From positions 1-10,716 of the forward strand of contig USGN01000028.1 in the NCBI GenBank assembly GCA_900554255.1: a DNA stretch of 10,716 nt. The letters run 5' to 3'. How positions within the stretch are numbered: position 1 is the first letter of the stretch; the number at the start of each line of letters is the position of its first letter. The position numbers were made by a program, and so were the translations under genes. The notes under the pieces were generated by a model, which ran no database searches, had not been told where the DNA came from, and was given only the letters and a program-made list of their open reading frames with translations. The DNA comes from an uncultured Collinsella sp. (GTDB taxonomy: Bacteria; Actinomycetota; Coriobacteriia; Coriobacteriales; Coriobacteriaceae). Positions 5,901-10,716 of the stretch are shown piece by piece.

Positions 5901-7391
5901 GGCAGCTTCGGCTGCGGCCACGATGCGTATCTCACCGACGAGATCGCGCGCATGATGGGCGAGATGGGCTCCAAGGTTCCGATGATGATCAAGCTCGATG
6001 AGAGCGACGTCGCCGGTCCCATGGGCATTCGCGTGCGTTCGTTTATCGAGTCGGTCAACCGTCGTCGCGCGGAGGAGCGTGCCGAGGGCGCCCGGGTGCA
6101 CGCGGTCCATCCGCTCGACGACCCGTATAAGGTCAAGTACACCAAGCGCGACCGGCACGACAAGATCGCGCTGGTCCCCAACACCTCCCATGCGTTCTGC
6201 AGGCTCATGACCGCGGCGATGCGCAATCAGGGCGTGCGCGCCGAGGCCCTTGATATCGGGCGCGAGGATGCCATCCGCCTGGGCAAACGCTATGTGCACA
6301 ACGACATCTGCTTCCCCGCGCAAATCGTGATCGGCGAGGCGCTCGCGGCACTCGAGAGCGGTAAGTACGACCCGCACGACGTCGCCGTGGTGACTGGCAA
6401 GTATATCGGCGACTGCCGCCTGACGCACTACATGCCCCTGCTGCGCCGCGCGCTCGACGACGCGGGATACGACTATGTCCCGGTGCTCACCAACGACGAC
6501 GTCGATGCCCACAATGCGCATCCGGGCTTCAAGCTCGGCCTTGGCCCGAGCATCCAGATCGCCTACGGTCTTCCCATGATCGATACCCTCGAGGCCATGC
6601 TTAGGCGCATCCGTCCCTACGAGCTCGAGAAGGGCGCGGCGGACGCTGCGTTCGACCGCGCGCTCGATGAGGTTATCGAGGGCATGGAGCGCTCCGGGCT
6701 GAGAGGCCAGGCGACGGGCTTCAAACGCGCGCTTGCGATCATGGACGCCGTTCCGTACGACCGCTCGAACCCGCATCCGACCGTTCTCATCGTGGGCGAG
6801 TACCTGCTCAATTTCCATCTCGGCGCCAACCACGAGATCGAGCGCTACCTCGAGGACAACGGGCTCGAGGTCATCGAGGCGCGCATGACCGACGTGATCC
6901 GCAAGACCTATTTCTACAAGCATGCGCAGTCGCGCGAGTTCCACGTCGACCTGTCGCTGCCCGAAAAGGCCTGGTACGCCACGGCGGACAACCTGTTCGA
7001 GCTCGCGCACGACCGTTGCGACCGCCTGGGCGCGGCGAGCCCGCTCTACGAGCCGCCGACGCGCATGCCCGAGCTCGTGCGCGCGAGCGATAAGATCCTG
7101 CACCATACGTTCGATGCGGGCGAGGGCGTGCTGATTCCGGCGGAGATCCTCGAGCACGCCAAACGCGGCTGCCGCAACTTCGTGATCCTGCAGCCGTTCG
7201 GGTGTCTGCCCAACCATGTCGTGGGGCGCGGGCTCATCCATGCGCTCAAGGAGCAGTATCCCACGGCGCAGTTCCTGCCGCTCGACTACGATCCCGACGT
7301 GAGCTTCGCCAACGTGGAGAACCGTCTTCAGATGCTCATCATGAACGCCAAGGCGCAGGGGTGCGGTGAGGCGCATGGCGAGACCGCGTAA
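2952..7391 (+). CDS. Giant 2-hydroxyacyl-CoA dehydratase-like protein: two BcrAD/BadFG activase domains fused to COG3580 (DUF2229) and COG3581 modules
   Basis: This is a 1479-residue cytoplasmic protein without membrane segments. Activase domain 1 (about 4-270) has the ASKHA phosphate loop GLDVGSTTTK (6-15) and the cluster cysteines C130 (SCAGGTGAF) and C171 (GRCGVY). Activase domain 2 (about 335-600) has IDSGSTTTK (340-348), C464 (CSAGCGSF) and C503 (SRCTVF). In HgdC, two such cysteines per subunit hold one [4Fe-4S] cluster at the homodimer interface. A knuckle C627-x2-C630-x3-C634-x18-C653 links to the reductase-like half. This has a DUF2229/COG3580-type module (about 700-1050; VCFPAK at C773, SFGCGHDA at C988) and a COG3581-type module (about 1070-1450; ICFPAQ at C1120, GDCRLTHY at C1155, PFGCLPN at C1418). 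Family knowledge suggests ATP-driven electron transfer to an Fe-S centre; the substrate is unknown. ATG follows GGAG (2944-2947). The gene is intact and overlaps the TetR gene. Confidence 0.87.
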   Translation: MALLVGLDVGSTTTKVYAMHEDMTEAWWGYRRHGACQTASVRAMLGELAERFPHESLRVAVTGSGARDIATALGASYVQEVVANALAISRFYPQTRCAIELGGQDAKMIFFRTNDKGDIEVADMRMNGSCAGGTGAFIDEMAKLMGVGTESGEFEQLASRGTTVHEVSGRCGVYAKTDIQPLLNEGIPTTDLALSALHAVARQTIGGLAQGIDIEPPVIFEGGTLAYNPTLVRVFREQLNLSDDQVIVPRDPQIMVARGAALSLTDMFASSQPIDLPDAFVRLDKLETVAPASGEGRLAQPFFATPAEQADFTARHGKETPAKGPDAYAPGETVRVALGIDSGSTTTKFALVDEAGELVDSFYASNNGRPLDVAQQGLVSLKNRWETAGVTLAIDAVGTTGYGEELFARAFHADYHTVETVAHARAACACVPDATFVLDIGGQDMKAIWLNHGVLTDIVVNEACSAGCGSFLEGFAKNLGIAVEDIATEAFSSKAPAVLGSRCTVFMNSSVVSEQRRGKGPGDIMAGLCRSIIENVFTKVIRVSNLNRLGDKVVVQGGTFRNDAVLRAFEQYLGKPVTRAPHPGLMGAIGIALLAREECRKGDAGTSFIGLDAVERFEHREFGGVTCRRCNNRCQRAVVAFGDGSLYVTGNRCPRGGAISWDELVREVPAAEELRPQGACEAQAPGTGRDRTAAAPNLFVDREKLLFESCPTVPVCGGRDVTIGIPRVLEFWDTMPFWSTFFSTLGFKVRVSGRSTKAMYERGLAHVTSDTVCFPAKLVHGHIRNLADAGVDRIFMPIITTVPTENTASTSEWMCAVVKGYPYVMRNSDNPEERFGVPFDTPLFHWYDEGDRNRQLKAWCKETFDIDADLVAKATEQADRAQQTFENQLQLRGRQVLENVREDGGYAVVIASRPYHNDPLVNHGLPKLFSERGIPVLTPDAVPGVCNVDLSNSRIDIVNNYHARMLSCAVIVASTPELELVQMGSFGCGHDAYLTDEIARMMGEMGSKVPMMIKLDESDVAGPMGIRVRSFIESVNRRRAEERAEGARVHAVHPLDDPYKVKYTKRDRHDKIALVPNTSHAFCRLMTAAMRNQGVRAEALDIGREDAIRLGKRYVHNDICFPAQIVIGEALAALESGKYDPHDVAVVTGKYIGDCRLTHYMPLLRRALDDAGYDYVPVLTNDDVDAHNAHPGFKLGLGPSIQIAYGLPMIDTLEAMLRRIRPYELEKGAADAAFDRALDEVIEGMERSGLRGQATGFKRALAIMDAVPYDRSNPHPTVLIVGEYLLNFHLGANHEIERYLEDNGLEVIEARMTDVIRKTYFYKHAQSREFHVDLSLPEKAWYATADNLFELAHDRCDRLGAASPLYEPPTRMPELVRASDKILHHTFDAGEGVLIPAEILEHAKRGCRNFVILQPFGCLPNHVVGRGLIHALKEQYPTAQFLPLDYDPDVSFANVENRLQMLIMNAKAQGCGEAHGETA

Positions 7392-8064
7392 GGACGCCGA
7401 TGCGCCCGATGCACGCACCCGTATCATCGAGGCGTTTTGGGAGCTCATCGAGAACAACAGCATCTTCGAGCTGTCGGTTGGCGAGGTGACCCGCGCCGCC
7501 CGGTGCAATCGCGGAACGTTTTACTACTATTTTCACGATTTCGATGAACTCGTCGCCATCGCCATAGCCCAGCTGCTGCAGGATAACGAGCTCATCACCG
7601 ATGCCCTCTGGCATTTTTCGAGCGAGGGCGACCTTTCGGCGTTCGACCGGCGCGACGTCCGCTGCCTGCTGCGGCGCATCGTCATCACCATGAGAGCGGG
7701 TGCCGCCGAGCAGGTCGTGCAGGGCATCCATACGATCATCATCGACCGCGTGAGAGAGATCGTCCACCCCGACGGAGAAGAGCTCAAGGCAGATTCGAGC
7801 TTTGCGGTGGGCTTTCTGGTCTCGGGCATCATGGACTTTGTGATGGCGGTCGGCTTTGCCCGGGAGGGCGGCGAGGAGATAGACCTCGAGCAGCTGGGGG
7901 ACAGCGCGTGCGCGTACCTGAGGGCGGTCGCCATGCAGACGGTGGAAACGGTCGCGCAAGTCGAGGGCGTCGATACATCCGAGCTGCTCGAACGCGTCTC
8001 CAAGGAGGCCGATGCCTATCGCGCATCGCGTGCGACGAGTCCCGACGTGGTGAAAGACGCCTAG
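7375..8064 (+). CDS. TetR/AcrR-family transcriptional regulator
   Basis: This 229-residue protein has an N-terminal TetR DNA-binding domain: residues 14-32 form the first helices, and the helix-turn-helix with its family signature is at about 34-53 (LSVGEVTRAARCNRGTFYYYF). The remaining residues, about 60-215, are a helical ligand-binding and dimer domain that I cannot assign to a subfamily. The start is ATG 7375 (MARPRKD), with GGTGAGG (7366-7372) just upstream; GTG 7366 in the same frame, behind AGGGG (7357-7361), is possible and would add three residues. The gene overlaps the stop of the activase gene by 17 nt, so the two are co-transcribed and probably translationally coupled. It most likely represses its own operon through the palindrome at 2882-2902. 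The inducer may be a CoA thioester or a related acid, but nothing in the sequence shows this. Confidence 0.9.
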   Translation: MARPRKDADAPDARTRIIEAFWELIENNSIFELSVGEVTRAARCNRGTFYYYFHDFDELVAIAIAQLLQDNELITDALWHFSSEGDLSAFDRRDVRCLLRRIVITMRAGAAEQVVQGIHTIIIDRVREIVHPDGEELKADSSFAVGFLVSGIMDFVMAVGFAREGGEEIDLEQLGDSACAYLRAVAMQTVETVAQVEGVDTSELLERVSKEADAYRASRATSPDVVKDA

Positions 8065-8089
8065 GGTTTCTCTTGCGGGGCGCCTGTCG

Positions 8090-8117
8090 CGCATCGCGCG
8101 GTGAGTCCCGCGATGCG
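8090..8117. repeat. Perfect 9-bp GC-rich hairpin after the TetR gene
   Basis: CGCATCGCG (8090-8098) and CGCGATGCG (8109-8117) are perfect inverted repeats with a 10-nt loop, beginning 25 bases after the stop of the TetR gene. No T-run follows (gtcataacc), so it is not a standard intrinsic terminator. It may stabilise the 3' end of the operon mRNA or act as a weak pause site. Its left arm is part of a short duplication of sequence from the end of the TetR gene. Confidence 0.45.
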
Positions 8118-8125
8118 GTCATAAC

Positions 8126-8153
8126 CTGCATTCATGTGAGCCGGGTTTATAGA
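8126..8153 (+). promoter_or_regulatory. Weak candidate promoter for clpC
   Basis: TATAGA (8148-8153) is a reasonable -10 element, with CTGCAT (8126-8131) as a poor -35 at 16-bp spacing. A short palindrome TGTTAACA (8166-8173) would lie just after the start site. I see no clear CtsR (GGTCAAA tandem), HspR (HAIR) or ClgR-like operator in 8065-8256, so heat-shock control by those regulators is not supported by the visible sequence. Confidence 0.3.
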
Positions 8154-8196
8154 TATTCCTCCAGCTGTTAACATAGACAACCTGTGGGTAAAGAGA

Positions 8197-8226
8197 CAAA
8201 AGCGCCGCCGACGGGCGGGCGTTTTG
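8197..8226 (+). terminator. Terminator-like hairpin in front of clpC
   Basis: CAAAA (8197-8201) pairs with TTTTG (8222-8226), then CGCC (8203-8206) with GGCG (8218-8221), and GCC (8207-8209) with GGC (8214-8216). There is a single bulge on each side and a GACG loop. The A-run and T-run flanks make it terminator-like in both directions. It probably ends transcripts from the activase-TetR operon, but if the clpC promoter lies upstream (8126-8153) it would also lie in the clpC leader. It ends 30 bases before the clpC start codon. Confidence 0.55.
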
Positions 8227-8256
8227 ATTTCGATGAACTCATGTAAGGAAACGAGC

Positions 8257-10716
8257 ATGTTAGATAGATTTACCGATCGAGCGCGCAAGGTCATGTCGAT
8301 GGCCAAACAGGAGGCGCTCGATCTTCATTCAAATAAGGTGGGCACCGAGCACCTGCTGCTCGCGCTTGCCAAGGAGGACGAGGGCATTGCCGCCGAGGCA
8401 CTGCGTTCGCTCGACATCTCCTACGATGACATCATGGATACTCTCAAAGAGGTCCAGACCACGGTTCCCGAGCCCAGTGAGGAGACCGAGGCGGCCAAGC
8501 TCGCCTTTACGCCGCTCGTCATTAGCGTGATGGAGCGTTCATTCCGCGTGGCGCGTGAGAACAACCAGACCTACGTGTCGACCGAGCACTTGCTGATCGG
8601 CATCGTCGAAGAGGGCAACGGCATGGCCATGGACATCCTCATGCGCCTAGGTGTGTCGTCCGCCTCCATCAAAAAGGCTATCGAGAAACTCACCGCCAAG
8701 GACCAGGACAAGAAGCGTCCGCTCGCCGGCGCCGGTGCCGGGCGTCCCGGTGCGGGCCTGCCGTTCTTTAGCGGCTCGGATGCCTCTCAGCAAAAGGGGA
8801 GTGGCACCGATACGCTTAAGCAGTTCGCGACCAACCTCACGCAGAAGGCGCGCGATGGCGAGCTCGACCCTGTAATTGGTCGCGAAAAGGAAGTCCAGCG
8901 TATGATGGAAATTCTTTCGCGCCGCACCAAGAACAACCCGCTCATTCTGGGCGACCCCGGCGTGGGCAAGACGGCCATTGTCGAGGGCCTAGCTCAGCAG
9001 ATTGCAGCCGGCAACGTGCCCGAGAACCTCATGAACCAGAATATCTGGACGCTCGACCTGCCGGGCCTCGTGGCGGGTGCCAAGTATCGCGGCGAGTTTG
9101 AGGAACGCCTCAAGAACGTGATCCAGGAGGCCACCGAAGCCGATGACGTCATCCTGTTTATCGACGAGATGCACACCATCATCGGTGCCGGTTCTGCCGA
9201 GGGTTCCATCGACGCGAGCTCTATGCTCAAGCCCGTGCTTGCGCGCGGTGCCTTCCAGATTATCGGCGCCACCACGGCCGAGGAATTCCGCAAGTACCTC
9301 ACCAAGGACCCGGCCTTCGAGCGTCGCTTCCAGACCATCGATGTCGAGGAGCCGAGCGTCGAGGACACGGTCAAGATCCTGACCGCGCTCAAGCCGCGCT
9401 ACGAGGAGCACCACCATGTGCGCTATACGCAGGGTGCTATCGAGGCCGCCGCGAACCTTTCCAACCGCTACATCCAGGATCGCTTCCTGCCCGATAAGGC
9501 TATCGACCTCATTGACGAGGCCGGTGCCCGCGCTCGCATCGCCGCGAATCGCGCGCCCGAGCCGGTGCGCGAGGCCGAGCATCGCATAGAGGAGCTCAAG
9601 GCCGCCGCGCAGGAGGCCACCGAGAGCGACGACATGAACAAGGCCGCCGAGATTACCGAGCGGCAGAAGGCCGCCGAGATTGAGCTCGCCGAGGCCAAGG
9701 CCGCCTGGACGGCCGAGCTCGACGCCAGCCCGCTCACCATCGACGTGAGCCAGATCGCCGATATCGTGTCCGTGACTTCGGGCGTGCCGGTGTCCTCGCT
9801 TACCGAGAGCGAGAGCCGTCGCCTGCTGCAAGCCGAAAGCGTGCTCAAGACGCGCATCATCGGTCAGGATGAGGCTGTCGAGGCAGTTGCCAAGGCCGTG
9901 CGCCGCAGCCGTTCGCCGCTCAAGGACCCGCGTCGCCCCGGCGGCAGCTTTATCTTCCTGGGTCCCACCGGCACGGGCAAGACCGAGCTCGCCAAGACGC
10001 TCGCCGAGTACCTCTTTGGCAGCAAGGATGCACTCATCAGCTTCGACATGTCCGAGTTCGGTAGCGAGTTCGAGGTCTCCAAGCTCATCGGTAGCCCTCC
10101 GGGTTACGTCGGTCACGACGAGGGCGGCCAGCTCACCAAGGCCGTTCGTCGCCACCCGTACTCGGTCGTGCTGTTCGACGAGATCGAGAAGGCGCACCCC
10201 GATATCTTCAACATCTTGCTGCAGGTGCTGGAGGAGGGCCGCCTGACCGATAGCCAGGGCAAGACGGTCGACTTCCGCAACACCGTGATCATCATGACGT
10301 CCAACGTGGGCGCTCGCGAGATTGCGCAGGATGCGAGCGTTGGCTTTGGCACCACCGGCGAGCAAGGTCTCACGTCGAGTGAGATCCGTGGTCGCGCGAT
10401 GGGCGAGCTCAAGCGCCTGTTCCGCCCCGAGCTGCTCAACCGTATCGACGACATCGTGGTGTTCCAGAAGCTCTCGGGTGAGAATCTCACCAAGATCGCG
10501 CACCTGCTGGTGGACGACCTGCGTCAGCGTTTGATTGCCAACGGCATGAACATCAAGCTCACCGATGCGGCCTATGACAAGATCGTGGCCGAGGGCACCG
10601 ACCTCACCAACGGTGCGCGTCCGCTGCGCCGGTATGTGCAGCATACGGTGGAGACCATGCTCAGCAAGCGTCTGCTCCGTGGCGACGTTACCCCGGGTCA
10701 GACCGTCACCGTGGAC
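8257..10716 (+). CDS. clpC: ATP-dependent Clp protease ATP-binding subunit ClpC (3' end outside the window)
   Basis: The frame is open for 820 codons to the window edge without a stop. ClpC is a hexameric AAA+ unfoldase that feeds substrates to the ClpP peptidase in the cytoplasm. Residues 1-145 are the double Clp N-domain repeat ([39 protein letters not shown]). A Gly/Pro-rich linker follows at about 150-175. AAA domain 1 has Walker A GDPGVGKT (232-239) and Walker B FIDE (301-304). A short UVR-like middle domain ([20 protein letters not shown], about 457-476) separates ClpC from the longer ClpB. AAA domain 2 has Walker A GPTGTGKT (569-576) and Walker B VVLFDE (637-642), followed by the C-terminal small domain. 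AAGGA (8245-8249) lies seven bases before ATG. Judged by usual lengths, only the last few tens of residues are missing. Confidence 0.97.
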   Translation, partial: MLDRFTDRARKVMSMAKQEALDLHSNKVGTEHLLLALAKEDEGIAAEALRSLDISYDDIMDTLKEVQTTVPEPSEETEAAKLAFTPLVISVMERSFRVARENNQTYVSTEHLLIGIVEEGNGMAMDILMRLGVSSASIKKAIEKLTAKDQDKKRPLAGAGAGRPGAGLPFFSGSDASQQKGSGTDTLKQFATNLTQKARDGELDPVIGREKEVQRMMEILSRRTKNNPLILGDPGVGKTAIVEGLAQQIAAGNVPENLMNQNIWTLDLPGLVAGAKYRGEFEERLKNVIQEATEADDVILFIDEMHTIIGAGSAEGSIDASSMLKPVLARGAFQIIGATTAEEFRKYLTKDPAFERRFQTIDVEEPSVEDTVKILTALKPRYEEHHHVRYTQGAIEAAANLSNRYIQDRFLPDKAIDLIDEAGARARIAANRAPEPVREAEHRIEELKAAAQEATESDDMNKAAEITERQKAAEIELAEAKAAWTAELDASPLTIDVSQIADIVSVTSGVPVSSLTESESRRLLQAESVLKTRIIGQDEAVEAVAKAVRRSRSPLKDPRRPGGSFIFLGPTGTGKTELAKTLAEYLFGSKDALISFDMSEFGSEFEVSKLIGSPPGYVGHDEGGQLTKAVRRHPYSVVLFDEIEKAHPDIFNILLQVLEEGRLTDSQGKTVDFRNTVIIMTSNVGAREIAQDASVGFGTTGEQGLTSSEIRGRAMGELKRLFRPELLNRIDDIVVFQKLSGENLTKIAHLLVDDLRQRLIANGMNIKLTDAAYDKIVAEGTDLTNGARPLRRYVQHTVETMLSKRLLRGDVTPGQTVTVD

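Noticed and set aside
4929..7508. Long minus-strand reading frame (859 codons) opposite the giant activase gene
   Set aside because: It lies fully antisense to a gene with clear motifs. Its Arg/His/Val/Leu-rich composition is that expected of a mirror frame in GC-rich DNA, and it has no recognisable domain.
8989..10644. Minus-strand reading frame of 551 codons opposite clpC
   Set aside because: clpC is unmistakable on the + strand. The antisense frame is a codon-bias shadow (Leu/Gly/Arg-rich, no domain).
1..10716. CRISPR arrays, tRNA/rRNA genes, insertion-sequence transposases and phage genes
   Set aside because: No regularly spaced repeats, no tRNA-like T-loop/acceptor combinations and no transposase or phage-like proteins were seen on either strand.

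Overview
The window looks like chromosomal DNA of a high-GC gut actinobacterium of the Coriobacteriia, most likely Collinsella or a close relative. This rests on GC-rich codon use, a ThrE-type exporter, an actinobacterial/Firmicute-type ClpC, and a very large two-activase 2-hydroxyacyl-CoA dehydratase-like protein of a kind common in strict anaerobes. The assignment is inferred from gene content, not from a marker gene. All recognised genes are on the + strand.

Layout. (a) 1-237 is the leader of the first gene, with a weak promoter candidate. (b) 238-1806 is a ThrE-family threonine/serine exporter with an acidic N-terminal tail. (c) 1807-2121 has no gene. It holds two adjacent hairpin-forming inverted repeats (1809-1837 and about 1836-1918) that look like a REP/BIME-type element, then a strong intrinsic terminator (2028-2077) lying so close to the next gene that it may act as a leader attenuator. 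(d) 2122-2670 is a small membrane protein with two DUF2798-like halves. (e) 2671-2951 has no gene: it holds a GC-rich stretch with a 9-bp dyad, an intrinsic terminator (2837-2869), a perfect 9+3+9 palindrome (2882-2902) and an extended -10 element (2911-2919). (f) 2952-7391 encodes a 1479-residue protein with two BcrAD/BadFG (HgdC-type) activase domains, a cysteine knuckle, and two HgdA/B-like modules of the COG3580 (DUF2229) and COG3581 types. (g) 7375-8064 is a TetR-family regulator overlapping the end of that gene. (h) 8065-8256 is intergenic with two hairpins and a short duplication. (i) 8257 to the window end is clpC, cut off at its 3' end. It has no stop in the window.

Most interesting unit. 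Genes (f) and (g) form a two-gene operon. The palindrome at 2882-2902 overlaps the -35 region of its likely promoter and has the form of a TetR-family operator, so the regulator probably controls its own operon. The big protein carries, on one chain, the four cysteines that in the HgdC homodimer come from two subunits and hold the bridging [4Fe-4S] cluster. It also carries cysteine-rich reductase-like modules. It may therefore be a self-contained ATP-driven low-potential reductase or radical-type dehydratase of unknown substrate. The fusion architecture itself is already present in databases under generic names. What is open is its substrate, its cluster content and the ligand of the repressor.
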